Part shown: positions 1-7,968 of the stretch, in pieces | Position numbering within the stretch: position 1 is the stretch's first letter | How the letters are laid out: every line of letters starts with the position of its first letter | NCBI RefSeq assembly: GCF_003752025.1 | Contig: NZ_RJKR01000005.1 | Span: 620,001-684,000, forward strand | Direction: 5' to 3' | Origin: Curtobacterium sp. PhB115 | GTDB lineage: Bacteria > Actinomycetota > Actinomycetes > Actinomycetales > Microbacteriaceae | Length of the DNA: 64,000 nucleotides | The notes under the pieces: model-generated | Seen by the model: only the letters and a program-made list of their open reading frames with translations | Database searches by the model: none | What the model was told of the DNA's origin: nothing | Made by a program: the position numbers and the translations under genes

Positions 1-1649
1 CGCCACGTCGGTCTGCCTGCTGCCACCACCCAGAACAGCAGCTGGTTGAGCACGAGGAACGGGATGAGCCTGGCGAAGAAGTCGACGCTGTACGCCTGGA
101 CCGGCACGACGCCGAACGACAGGCAGAGCACCGGCGCGGCGATGTAGACGATCGCCGCGAAGCCGGACAGGTAGCTCCACATCGTGGAGAAGTACATGAG
201 CCGCTGCCCCCACGACAGGCCCTTCTGCACGAGCGGGTTCTCGCGGAAGAAGACCTGCATCGTGCCCTGCGCCCAGCGGAGACGCTGCACGAGCATCGTC
301 GGCAGGTCCTCCGGCGCCAGGCCCTTCGCCAGGATCTCGTCGTGGTACGCGGACTTCCAGCCGAGCCCGTGCAGGCGCATCGCGGTGGCCATGTCCTCGG
401 TCACCGAGATCGTCGCCAGCGGCATGATCGGCTGGGCCTCGTCGTCGCGGTTGACGTCGAGCGCACGGGCGAGGACCGCGATCGACTCGATGGCCGCGAC
501 GGGTGAGGCGTCGCGGCGCCCGAGCACGTCGAGTGCGGCGTCGTCGAGACCGGCGAAGGTGTTGGCGTCGGTCGACATCGCCGCGAGTTCCTGCAGGTCG
601 TTCCGCACCGACTCGAGGTCGGCGGCGGCGAACCGGTACGAGATCGCGTCGATCCCGCGCTGGAACGCGTACGTGACGTCGCCGAGCGGTTCGCCGGCGC
701 GCACCTGGTCGCGGGCACGGTCGACGACGGCCTCGGCTTCGTCCAGGGCGCCGAGCACGCGCGGGTCCGTCTCGGTCTCGCGCGCTCGGGCCAGCAGTTT
801 GCGGGAGGTCGTGATGGTGCGCTGCACCGATGCCTCGACCTCGACCACGTACCGCGAGATGCCGAGCTGCATGAGTGCCTCGCGCCGGAGGATCGCGTTC
901 GACCCGCAGAAGAACGCCGCGTTCCAGCCGTCCTTCGACTGCTGGATCGGACCGTAGAACAGCGGCGCCTGGCTGCCCAGGAGGTCGGCATCGGGCACGT
1001 TCTCGAACCACTGCGGCGTCTGCACGAGCGCCATCCGGGGGTCCTTGAAGTAGCCGAGCGTGCGGTCGAGGATCGCCGGGTCCGGCACCTGGTCGGCGTC
1101 GAGGATGAGCAGGAACTCGCCCTGCGTCGCCAGCAGCGCGTTGTTGAGGTTCCCCGCCTTGGCGTGCCGGGGGCGGTCGACCCAGTCCGCGCCGCGCGTG
1201 ATGACCCCGATGCCGAGCGACTCGGCGGCCGCGCGCATCTCCGGCCGGTTGCCGTCGTCGAGGATCCAGGTCTCGTGCGGGTGCGCGATGGCCTTCGCCG
1301 CCCGGGCGGTGCGGACGACGAGGTCGACGGGTTCGTTGTAGGTCGTGATGAAGACGTCGACGGTGACGTCGGTGGACGGCTTGGTCGGGGGCTCCCCGCG
1401 CTCCCGCAGACGCCAGGCGCCGATCGCGAAGAGCAGGGAGTCGATGACGCTGTAGGTCTCGGCGAGGATCAGCGGCACCGCGATCCACCACGAGTGCCAG
1501 TTCACCGAGGCGGCCCACCGCCACACCACGTAGTTCACCCCGGCGAGCGAGGCGAGGAGCGCGACGGTCCGCACGGTGACGAGTCGGCGCCGCGAGGTCC
1601 CGGTGGTCAGGCGACGGCGGTCCTGCCTGCTGACGTCGATCGCGGTCAC
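1..1649 (-). CDS. Cellulose-synthase-like family 2 glycosyltransferase (C-terminus beyond window)
   Basis: BcsA-type membrane glycosyltransferase, expected to polymerise a beta-glucan from a UDP-sugar at the cytoplasmic membrane. The frame is open from a GTG at 1649 to the left edge, about 549 codons, so the C-terminus is missing and no PilZ domain is reached. Two N-terminal membrane segments precede the catalytic domain. Visible motifs in order are TTYNEP, DDG, DAD, CGSNA, TED and QRLRW, the D,D,D,QxxRW set of processive synthases, followed by more membrane segments. About 145 extra, helix-like residues sit between CGSNAILRREAL and TED (window about 415-860), where typical BcsA has only a few. 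The GTG overlaps the stop of a 15-residue frame that starts at a TTG (1693) behind a strong AGGAGG, so translational coupling is possible. Family confident; the product sugar is not shown by sequence. Confidence 0.9.
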   Translation of the reverse strand, partial: MTAIDVSRQDRRRLTTGTSRRRLVTVRTVALLASLAGVNYVVWRWAASVNWHSWWIAVPLILAETYSVIDSLLFAIGAWRLRERGEPPTKPSTDVTVDVFITTYNEPVDLVVRTARAAKAIAHPHETWILDDGNRPEMRAAAESLGIGVITRGADWVDRPRHAKAGNLNNALLATQGEFLLILDADQVPDPAILDRTLGYFKDPRMALVQTPQWFENVPDADLLGSQAPLFYGPIQQSKDGWNAAFFCGSNAILRREALMQLGISRYVVEVEASVQRTITTSRKLLARARETETDPRVLGALDEAEAVVDRARDQVRAGEPLGDVTYAFQRGIDAISYRFAAADLESVRNDLQELAAMSTDANTFAGLDDAALDVLGRRDASPVAAIESIAVLARALDVNRDDEAQPIMPLATISVTEDMATAMRLHGLGWKSAYHDEILAKGLAPEDLPTMLVQRLRWAQGTMQVFFRENPLVQKGLSWGQRLMYFSTMWSYLSGFAAIVYIAAPVLCLSFGVVPVQAYSVDFFARLIPFLVLNQLLFWVVAAGRPTW

Positions 1650-1827
1650 CGGGTCGCCCCGTCCGCGGCGTCGCCGAACGTGCTGCGTCGCAAGCGTGCC
1701 TCCTGATCCGCCGGTCCCCCGGACACGGCGCGCGCCCGGGATGTGGTTCCGTCCGGCCGTCGGCGACGTGCGCCACCGGACCGTCCGTCCGCCTGCGGTC
1801 GTCGGGCACGACCTCGGCGTAGGGACC

Positions 1828-1857
1828 TGTCTACCGCAGCGGCCGGGGGTCTGTCAG
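1828..1857 (-). promoter_or_regulatory. Candidate promoter for the cellulose-synthase-like gene
   Basis: On the minus strand a CTGACA hexamer (1857-1852) is followed after 18 nt by TAGACA (1833-1828). This would leave an untranslated leader of about 170 nt before the GTG at 1649. It is a match by eye only, and the leader shows no riboswitch I recognise. Confidence 0.3.
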
Positions 1858-1889
1858 GCGGCACACCCGATCTGGGGAGAGCAGTGCGG

Positions 1890-2750
1890 TCAGAGGACTG
1901 CGGTGAACCCGAGGTCGTCGGCGAGTCGCGCGATCACCTGGTCGAAGTAGGCCGCGGGGTCCGACACCGATCCGACGAAGTGACCGAAGAGCTCGAACGA
2001 GATCGTGCCGAAGACCGTGGACCAGGCCATCAGCGTGCGGACGACGACCTCGTCGGGCAGCACGATGCCGAGCTCGGCGAGCGTCGAGACGGCAGCCGCG
2101 ACGGCGGCAGCCCCACCGGACGCGACCGACTGCCCGCCGGGCGCGACCGACTGCCCGCCAGATGCGACCGACTGCGCGCCGGACGCGACCGCCGGCGCCG
2201 TGGACGCGACCGCAGCCGGGCCGGGCGTGCCCGCGGAGGGCGATCCGGGCCTCCCGTCCGATCCGTCGTCCGACGCGACCGCGCACGCGTCCGCGCACGC
2301 GCCCGCGCACGTGACCGCGCACGCGTCCGCCACCACGCGCACGAGCGCGAACGTCGTCCGCGTCGCGGGCTCGACCGTCTCGCGCGGGGCGGCGTAGCCG
2401 GGCACGGGCGAGCCGTACAGCAGGGCGAAGTCGCCCGGGTGCGCCACCGACCACGTCCGGATCGCCCGGCAGACCGCGACCCACCGTGCACCCGGTTCTG
2501 GTCCGGCGTCGGTGTCCGCGTCCTCCACCGCTCGGCCGAGTTCGTCGTAGTCCGCGATGAGCAGGGCGGTGAGCAGGTCGTCGCGGCTCGGGAAGTAGCG
2601 GTACACCGCCGAGGAGACCATGCCGACGTCACGGGCGACGGCGCGGAGGCTGAGCTGACTCGGACCCTCCTCGGTCAGCCGTGCACGCGCCGCCGCGAGG
2701 ATGTCTGCCGTGACCGTCTGCCGGGCGAGTGCGCGTGCCGTCTGTGCCAT
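1890..2750 (-). CDS. TetR/AcrR family regulator with low-complexity insert
   Basis: DNA-binding repressor of 286 residues. The N-terminal helix-turn-helix (about residues 10-60, with LRAVARDVGMVSSAVYRYF) is typical TetR, and the C-terminal part resembles the WHG-type ligand domain. I chose the ATG at 2750 (MAQTARAL); the open frame continues upstream, but that stretch covers the operator palindromes. It is divergent from the NAD-dependent epimerase at 2879, and the shared gap holds two copies of the AGAGCA-S-TGCTCT palindrome, so autoregulation plus control of the epimerase is likely. The protein is about 80 residues longer than usual because of an Ala/Cys/Asp-rich stretch followed by GGQSVA-type repeats at about residues 135-215. 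Confidence 0.88.
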   Translation of the reverse strand: MAQTARALARQTVTADILAAARARLTEEGPSQLSLRAVARDVGMVSSAVYRYFPSRDDLLTALLIADYDELGRAVEDADTDAGPEPGARWVAVCRAIRTWSVAHPGDFALLYGSPVPGYAAPRETVEPATRTTFALVRVVADACAVTCAGACADACAVASDDGSDGRPGSPSAGTPGPAAVASTAPAVASGAQSVASGGQSVAPGGQSVASGGAAAVAAAVSTLAELGIVLPDEVVVRTLMAWSTVFGTISFELFGHFVGSVSDPAAYFDQVIARLADDLGFTAVL

Positions 2751-2788
2751 GCCGCCAGCCTGCCACGCGAGAGCACTGCACACAATCG

Positions 2789-2801
2789 AGAGCAGTGCTC
2801 T
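2789..2801. promoter_or_regulatory. TetR operator copy 1 (AGAGCAGTGCTCT)
   Basis: Palindrome AGAGCAGTGCTCT with 6-nt arms around a central G, in the divergent gap between the TetR gene and the epimerase gene. A further half copy, AGAGCACTGC, lies at 2770-2779. The core matches the stronger palindrome at 2832-2856, which supports specific recognition by the adjacent TetR protein. Confidence 0.65.
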
Positions 2802-2831
2802 TGCACTTTCGCGCCGACCAGCGCATGCTGA

Positions 2832-2856
2832 GTTCCGAGAGCAGTGCTCTCGGAAC
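2832..2856. promoter_or_regulatory. TetR operator copy 2 (25-nt perfect palindrome)
   Basis: An odd-length palindrome with 12-nt perfect arms (GTTCCGAGAGCA / TGCTCTCGGAAC) around a central G. It lies 23 nt before the epimerase start and upstream of its GAGGAAAG ribosome-binding site. It shares the AGAGCAGTGCTCT core with the site at 2789-2801 and is the best candidate operator for the divergent TetR repressor. Confidence 0.75.
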
Positions 2857-2878
2857 ACTCCGAGGAAAGCAGGGAACC

Positions 2879-3805
2879 ATGTCGCAGCACCACGTCGTCA
2901 TCGGCGCCGGCCCGGTGGGCCGCCACGTCGCAGCAGTCCTGGCCGGGCGCGGTGAACGGGTCACGGTCGCCACCCGCTCGGGTCGGGACACCGGCCTGGA
3001 GGCAGTGGGTCACGTCGCGCTCGACGCCTCCGATCCCGACGCACTCACCCGGGTGAGCGAGGGCGCTGCCGCGCTCTACAACTGCGCGAACCCGGGCGAC
3101 TACACGCAGTGGGAGGCGACCTGGCCGCCGCTCGCGGCCTCGCTGCTCACGGCAGCCGAGCGGACCGGTGCCGTCTACGCCATCACCGGCAACCTGTACC
3201 CGTACGGCCCCGTCGAGGGCCCGATGCACCCCGGGACCCCTGATGCCGCGACCGACCACAAGGGCATCCTCCGCGCGCGACTCTGGGCCGACGCCCGGTC
3301 CGCGCACGAGGCCGGTCGGCTCCGCGCCGTCGAGGTCCGCGCCTCGGACTACGTCGGCCCCGGGATCGGCGAGAACGGGCACGTCACCCGGGTCCTCCCG
3401 GCGGCGCTGCGCGGGAAGGCCGTCACGATGATCGGCCGGACGGACCTGCCGCACACCTTCACCGACGTGCTCGACGTCGCGAGGACCCTCGTCGCCGCTG
3501 CCGACGACGAGACGGCGCACGGTCGGACGTGGATGGTGCCGAGCAACCCGCCCCGGTCGCAGCAGCAGGCGTTGACCGAGGTGCTCGCCTCGGCGGGGAA
3601 GCCGCCCGTCACCGTGCGCCGTCTGCCCGCCGGGGCGCTCCGGGCACTCGGGCTGGTGTCCCCGATGATGCGGGAGATGGCGCAGATGGCCTACCAGTGG
3701 ACGGCGCCGTACGTGATCGACGACTCGGAGAGCCGGGCGCGCTTCGGGATCGAGCCCACGCCGTGGGACGAGGTCTGCCGCCGGACGGCCGAGGGCGTCG
3801 CCTGA
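2879..3805 (+). CDS. NAD(P)-dependent epimerase/dehydratase family protein
   Basis: A 308-residue Rossmann-fold enzyme of the atypical/extended SDR group. The N-terminal dinucleotide motif is GAGPVGRHVA, and the body resembles NAD-dependent epimerases (NLYPYGPVEGPM region, ASDYVGPG). The start is the ATG at 2879 with GAGGAAAG about 10 nt upstream. The gene diverges from a TetR repressor and its promoter region carries two TetR operators, so it is probably induced by a small molecule. The substrate cannot be read from sequence. A hairpin terminator follows at 3832-3863. Confidence 0.85.
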   Translation: MSQHHVVIGAGPVGRHVAAVLAGRGERVTVATRSGRDTGLEAVGHVALDASDPDALTRVSEGAAALYNCANPGDYTQWEATWPPLAASLLTAAERTGAVYAITGNLYPYGPVEGPMHPGTPDAATDHKGILRARLWADARSAHEAGRLRAVEVRASDYVGPGIGENGHVTRVLPAALRGKAVTMIGRTDLPHTFTDVLDVARTLVAAADDETAHGRTWMVPSNPPRSQQQALTEVLASAGKPPVTVRRLPAGALRALGLVSPMMREMAQMAYQWTAPYVIDDSESRARFGIEPTPWDEVCRRTAEGVA

Positions 3806-3831
3806 CCCGGGCGTCCCGTGGGTGGACGGCG

Positions 3832-3863
3832 GCGCGGGTGCGGGCTCTCACCCGCGCCCGCGC
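3832..3863. terminator. Bidirectional hairpin between convergent genes
   Basis: GCGCGGGTGCGGG pairs with CCCGCGCCCGCGC over 13 bp (one G-U pair) with a 6-nt loop. It sits in the 64-nt gap between two converging genes, as expected for a shared transcription terminator. No T-tract is present, which is usual in this GC range. Confidence 0.6.
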
Positions 3864-3869
3864 CCGGCC

Positions 3870-5222
3870 TCAGCCGACGAGCAGCCGCGAGTACTGCGCC
3901 GCGGACAGCTGCTTCGCAGCTCCCCCGGCAGCCGGCACCCGCCAGAGCCCCGTCGTCGGACCGCTGTCGACGTTCACGAACACGTCGCCGTCGGCGTCAG
4001 CAGCACCCGTGTTGGGGCCGCGCGACCCCGCCGTGAGTCCGGAGACCGGTCGGGTGGAGGTCCCGTTGCTCCCGACGACCCGCTTGTCCGGGATCGACCG
4101 GTCGACCTTGCACCCGGTCGGGCTCGTCGGGTACTCGGCCGGAGCCGTGCACCACTCGGCGGACTGCAGCAGCGAGAAGCCGTCGGCGTTGGCAGCCCCG
4201 TACTCGAACGCCAGTCGGGGCTCGATCGAGGTGAGTGCCGTGGCACCGGGCTTCAGCTGGTACCACGCCCACGAGCCTGCGCCACCGGGCGAGCGGATGT
4301 CGACGTAGACGTTGCCGTGCGAGTCGGCGAGGACCGCGGCCGGGTAGCCCACGCCGGAGCTGCCGGGCAGGGTGATGGTGCGTGCTGCCACCCCGGTTCC
4401 CTTGACGTACGGCGAGGACGAGGAGCCGCCGAGCACGACGACCCGTCCGTCGGGCGTGACGATCCAGAAGCGCTGGTCACCGCCGGTCGGGCGGCCTCCG
4501 AGGTCGAGGGCGACCTTCGCGGTGTGCGCACCCGACGGGAGTTCCTGCACGGCACCCGTCACCGAGTCCACCCAGTACAGGTTGCCGGCGTCGTCGGCCC
4601 GGAGGTCCTCGGTCAGGTGCAGGCCGGTCGCGACCGTGCGGACCGCGCCACCGTCGGCGGGGTGCACCCGGATCGCGGTGAGGTCAGCCGAGGGCGTGTA
4701 GACGTCGCCGTCGCCGTCCGCTGCGAAGCCTGCGCCGTCCGTGGCGACCGTGACCGGGGCGTCCGTGCCCGAGGTCGGGAAGCGCACCACGTCACCAGCG
4801 GCGTCGAGGGCGAAGAGCGACTGCGTGTCACCCGGGTCGGTCGGCGTCACGGGTGCGGAGGGCGCGGTGTACCGCACGGTCACGGCCTTGCCGCTGCCCT
4901 TCTTGCCGAGGGCGCGCACGGTGAACGAGTAGGTGGTGTCGGCGGTCAGGTGCGAGAAGCGGTCCGAACGCGCGTTGGCCGGCAGCTGGTCGACGTGCGG
5001 GCGGCCGTTGTGCCAGGTGCGCTTGACCGCGACCTTCCACCCGGTGACCTTCGCCCCGGACCTGGGGCTCGCCCAGCGGACGGTCGCACTGTCTGAGGCT
5101 CCGCTGACCTTGACGGAGGTCGGTGCTCCCGGCACCGACGACGAGGGGGCTGCCGTTGCCGGCGCCGCTCCCCCGATGACGAGCGCCGCCGCTGCTGCGA
5201 CGGTGAGTAGTGCTCGGTACAC
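3870..5222 (-). CDS. Secreted fibronectin type III / beta-propeller protein
   Basis: Exported protein of 450 residues. The chosen start is the GTG at 5222, with AGGGGA 7 nt upstream; an upstream ATG in the same frame would bury the signal peptide. A signal sequence (ALLTVAAAAALVIGG, cleavage after ATA or APA) is followed by one fibronectin type III domain (about residues 30-120: PGAPTSVKVSGASDSATVRW to SFTVRALGK). The remaining 300 or so residues have NHL/SMP-30-like repeats (DGAGFAADGDGDVYTP, VLADSHGNVYVDI, ADADGDVFVNVD), which suggest a beta-propeller. There is no sorting signal or C-terminal anchor, so it is probably released or loosely wall-bound. The binding partner is unknown. Confidence 0.8.
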   Translation of the reverse strand: MYRALLTVAAAAALVIGGAAPATAAPSSSVPGAPTSVKVSGASDSATVRWASPRSGAKVTGWKVAVKRTWHNGRPHVDQLPANARSDRFSHLTADTTYSFTVRALGKKGSGKAVTVRYTAPSAPVTPTDPGDTQSLFALDAAGDVVRFPTSGTDAPVTVATDGAGFAADGDGDVYTPSADLTAIRVHPADGGAVRTVATGLHLTEDLRADDAGNLYWVDSVTGAVQELPSGAHTAKVALDLGGRPTGGDQRFWIVTPDGRVVVLGGSSSSPYVKGTGVAARTITLPGSSGVGYPAAVLADSHGNVYVDIRSPGGAGSWAWYQLKPGATALTSIEPRLAFEYGAANADGFSLLQSAEWCTAPAEYPTSPTGCKVDRSIPDKRVVGSNGTSTRPVSGLTAGSRGPNTGAADADGDVFVNVDSGPTTGLWRVPAAGGAAKQLSAAQYSRLLVG

Positions 5223-5437
5223 GGTCGTTCCCCTGACTTCTCCGCGGCTCCCTGCGTCACGGCTCCGGGTATCACAGCACCGCGCGGGCGCGAGGGGAAC
5301 CGGATCCGGCCCGATCTGCGGTTCCCCGCACCGCAAGCCTGCGGATGCGGGGACTGGAGACGACCGGACGACGGACGGGAGGTGGGCCCCACCAGCCGGT
5401 ACCGGCGCACCGCGCCAGCGGGGCGACGGCCGTGCCT

Positions 5438-5469
5438 GGAGGGACGGTGCCAGCTGGCACCGTGCCTCC
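5438..5469. terminator. GGAGG...CCTCC hairpin (family A)
   Basis: GGAGGGACGGTGCC pairs with GGCACCGTGCCTCC over 14 positions with one mismatch and a 4-nt AGCT loop. It lies just beyond the end of the DeaD gene (minus strand). It is one member of a recurrent hairpin family seen also at 7355, 24935, 36395, 41836 and 60422. The rest of the 283-nt gap (5223-5505) holds only the upstream region of the secreted protein. Confidence 0.65.
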
Positions 5470-5505
5470 CGTCAGGAACTGGTCGCGTCCAGGACGCGGC
5501 GAGCG

Positions 5506-7314
5506 TCAGTAGCGCGGCTTGCGCTCCGGACGGTCGTCGCGGTCCCCGCGCGGGGCGCGGTCGCGGTCCTCGTAGCGGCGACCGCCACCACGGCGGTCCG
5601 GCTTGATCTCGATGAGCTTGCCGCTGATCCGGGTGTCGGTCAGACGGTCCAGCACGCTCGTGTCCATGTCGGCCGGCAGCTCGACGATGGAGAAGTCCGG
5701 CTGGATGCGGATCGCGCCGAAGTCGTCGCGGCGCAGGCCGCCCTCGTTCGCGAGCGCACCGACGATCTGGCGCGGCTCGACGCGGTGACGACGGCCGACC
5801 TCGATGCGGTACGCGGTCATCGGCTGCGAACGACGGGGACCACGGTCGCGGTCGCCACCACGGTCGCTGCGGGGTGCGCGGTCGTCACGACCACCGCGGT
5901 CGTCGCGCTCGCTGCGGCGGGCGTCGCGGTCCATCTGGGTGCGGAGTGCGTCGTCGGCTGCGGTCAGGAGCAGCGGCGAGTCGCCCTGCGCCACGACCGC
6001 CAGGGCAGCGGCGACGTCGTCCGAGGGGACGTCGTGGTGCTCGACGTAGTGCGCGATGACGTCACGGAAGGCGGCGATGCGGCCCTGGTCCTCGAGCGCC
6101 GCGGTGATGGCGTCGTCGAAGCGGGTCAGACGCGTCTCGTTGACGTCGTCGATCGTCGGCAGCTGCATCTGCGTGAGCGGCTGCTTGGTGTGACGCTCGA
6201 TCGCGGACAGCAGACGACGCTCGCGCGGCGTGACGAAGCTGATCGAGTCACCCGAGCGGCCGGCACGACCGGTGCGGCCGATGCGGTGCACGTAGGACTC
6301 GATGTCGACGGGGATGTCGTAGTTCACGACGTGGGTGATGCGGTCGACGTCGAGGCCACGGGCGGCGACGTCGGTGGCGACCAGGATGTCGAGCTTGCCG
6401 GACTTCAGCTGGTTGACGGTCCGCTCACGCTGGGCCTGGGCGACGTCACCGCTGATGGCGGCTGCGGCGTAGCCACGGGCCCGGAGCTTCTCGGCCAGGG
6501 TCTCGGTCTCGCTCTTGGTGCGGACGAAGATGATCATGCCCTCGAAGTCCTCGACCTCGAGGATGCGGGTCAGGGCGTCGACCTTCTGCGGGTACGAGAC
6601 CATCAGGTAGCGCTGCGTGATGTTCGCGGCGGTCTTCGTCTTGGTCTTGACGGTGATCTCGGCCGGGTCCGTCAGGTACTGCTGCGAGATGCGGCGGATC
6701 TGGGCGGGCATCGTCGCCGAGAACAGCGCGACCTGCTTGTCGTCGGGGGTGTCGGCGAGGATCGTCTCGACGTCCTCGGCGAAGCCCATCTTGAGCATCT
6801 CGTCGGCCTCGTCGAGGACCAGGTACTTCAGCTCGGACAGGTCGAGCGTGCCCTTCGCCAGGTGGTCCATGATGCGACCGGGGGTGCCGACGATGACGTC
6901 GACGCCGCGGCGCAGGGCGGACAGCTGCACGCCGTACGCCTGGCCGCCGTAGACGGGAAGGACGTGGACGTTCTTCATGTGCGACGCGAACTGCTCGAAC
7001 GCCTCGCAGACCTGCAGGGCGAGCTCGCGCGTCGGGGACAGCACGAGGGCCTGCGGCTTCTTGCTGCCGGACTCCATGCGGGACAGGATCGGCAGCGCGA
7101 AGGCCGCGGTCTTGCCGGTTCCGGTCTGTGCGAGGCCGACGACGTCGCGGCCGTCGAGCAGGGTGGGGATGGTGGCTTCCTGGATGGCGGAAGGGGTCTC
7201 GTAGCCGATGTCCTTGACGGCCTTGAGCACAGCATCGCTCAGGCCGAGATCGGCGAAGGTCACCACGGGCCCCTCGTCGGTGGTCTCGGTGGTGGTGGCG
7301 GTGTCCGTGCTCAT
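5506..7314 (-). CDS. deaD: DEAD-box ATP-dependent RNA helicase, DeaD/CsdA type
   Basis: A 602-residue RNA helicase that unwinds structured RNA in ribosome assembly and cold adaptation. The Q motif (GYETPSAIQ), motif I (AQTGTGKT, residues 62-69), PTRELA, DEAD, SAT and HRIGRTGR are all intact. A basic/acidic RD-rich linker is followed by a C-terminal DbpA-like RNA-binding domain (about residues 490-570: YRIEVGRRHRVEPRQIVGA) and an Arg-rich tail. Length and architecture match actinobacterial DeaD. It is transcribed alone, with family A hairpins on both sides. Confidence 0.95.
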   Translation of the reverse strand: MSTDTATTTETTDEGPVVTFADLGLSDAVLKAVKDIGYETPSAIQEATIPTLLDGRDVVGLAQTGTGKTAAFALPILSRMESGSKKPQALVLSPTRELALQVCEAFEQFASHMKNVHVLPVYGGQAYGVQLSALRRGVDVIVGTPGRIMDHLAKGTLDLSELKYLVLDEADEMLKMGFAEDVETILADTPDDKQVALFSATMPAQIRRISQQYLTDPAEITVKTKTKTAANITQRYLMVSYPQKVDALTRILEVEDFEGMIIFVRTKSETETLAEKLRARGYAAAAISGDVAQAQRERTVNQLKSGKLDILVATDVAARGLDVDRITHVVNYDIPVDIESYVHRIGRTGRAGRSGDSISFVTPRERRLLSAIERHTKQPLTQMQLPTIDDVNETRLTRFDDAITAALEDQGRIAAFRDVIAHYVEHHDVPSDDVAAALAVVAQGDSPLLLTAADDALRTQMDRDARRSERDDRGGRDDRAPRSDRGGDRDRGPRRSQPMTAYRIEVGRRHRVEPRQIVGALANEGGLRRDDFGAIRIQPDFSIVELPADMDTSVLDRLTDTRISGKLIEIKPDRRGGGRRYEDRDRAPRGDRDDRPERKPRY

Positions 7315-7354
7315 ACGGAAACGGTATCTCGATTGTGAGGCGAGTAGTGACAGA

Positions 7355-7390
7355 CTGGAGGATCGTGCCGGGGCCGGCCCGCGCCTCCAG
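7355..7390. terminator. CTGGAGG...CCTCCAG hairpin (family A)
   Basis: CTGGAGG (7355-7361) pairs with CCTCCAG (7384-7390), and the interior adds a GCCGG/CCGGC stem. It lies just past the stop of the MarR gene on the minus strand, between it and the start of deaD, consistent with termination of the MarR transcript. Confidence 0.5.
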
Positions 7391-7407
7391 GCCGCCGCCT
7401 GGTCACG

Positions 7408-7872
7408 TCACGGGCGCGTGGTACCGATCCCGAGGACCGCGTCGGCCCGGTCGTTCAACCGCGTGAGCATCTCCGCGAGCGAGCGCAACTCGTCCGAGGC
7501 GAACTCGCCGGTCAGGTCGTCGAAGACCTCGGCACCGGCGGCGTCGAGCTGGTCGAGCAGTCGCCGCCCAGCGGGCGCGAGCGACACGAGGGTGGCGCGG
7601 CCGTCCGCGGGATCGGGCGATCCGACCAGGTGTTCGGCCTCGACCAGCGAGGCGACCCGGCGGCTGATCACCGGTCGGGACAACCCGGTGGCGTCGGCGA
7701 TCGCGGTCGCCCGGATCGGACCGTGGTCGGCGACGGCCCGAAGGATCACGCGTGCGGTCGGGTCGAGACCACCGCGTGACTCGATGAGCGAGGAGCGCAG
7801 GGTCTGTCGGACCCACAGCCGGTCGAGCTGGGATCGCAGGAGTCGCTCGGCGGTACGCCGGTCGTCGGTCAC
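7408..7872 (-). CDS. MarR family transcriptional regulator
   Basis: A 154-residue winged-helix regulator. The core (ILRAVADHGPIRATAIADATG, then SRPVISRRVASLVEAEHLV and a DGRATLV wing) is typical MarR. The start is the GTG at 7872. A TACGCT -10-like hexamer ends only 4 nt before it and there is no ribosome-binding site, so the mRNA may be leaderless. It diverges from a 14-TM efflux pump and the gap contains a perfect inverted repeat (7898-7916), so it probably represses the pump and itself. Confidence 0.9.
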   Translation of the reverse strand: MTDDRRTAERLLRSQLDRLWVRQTLRSSLIESRGGLDPTARVILRAVADHGPIRATAIADATGLSRPVISRRVASLVEAEHLVGSPDPADGRATLVSLAPAGRRLLDQLDAAGAEVFDDLTGEFASDELRSLAEMLTRLNDRADAVLGIGTTRP

Positions 7873-7897
7873 GCGCTCAGCGTAGCGGGCACATTTA

Positions 7898-7916
7898 GTT
7901 GCTTGCTGGAAGCAAC
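7898..7916. promoter_or_regulatory. MarR operator (GTTGCTT-N5-AAGCAAC)
   Basis: Perfect 7-bp inverted repeat with a 5-nt spacer in the 96-nt divergent gap between the MarR gene and the efflux pump gene. Size and position suit a MarR dimer covering both promoters. Confidence 0.7.
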
Positions 7917-7968
7917 AGATGTATCGTTGCGCGGTCTGCAAAGTTACACAGCCCGAAAAAGGAGTTCG

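Noticed and set aside
3043-3055. Another GGGTGA-type palindrome (TCACCCGGGTGA)
   Set aside because: It lacks the 5-nt spacer and lies inside the epimerase coding sequence, so it is not counted with the regulon sites.
4933-7338. An 801-codon plus-strand open frame opposite the helicase
   Set aside because: Shadow of the DeaD gene and the secreted protein; the minus strand carries all DEAD-box motifs.
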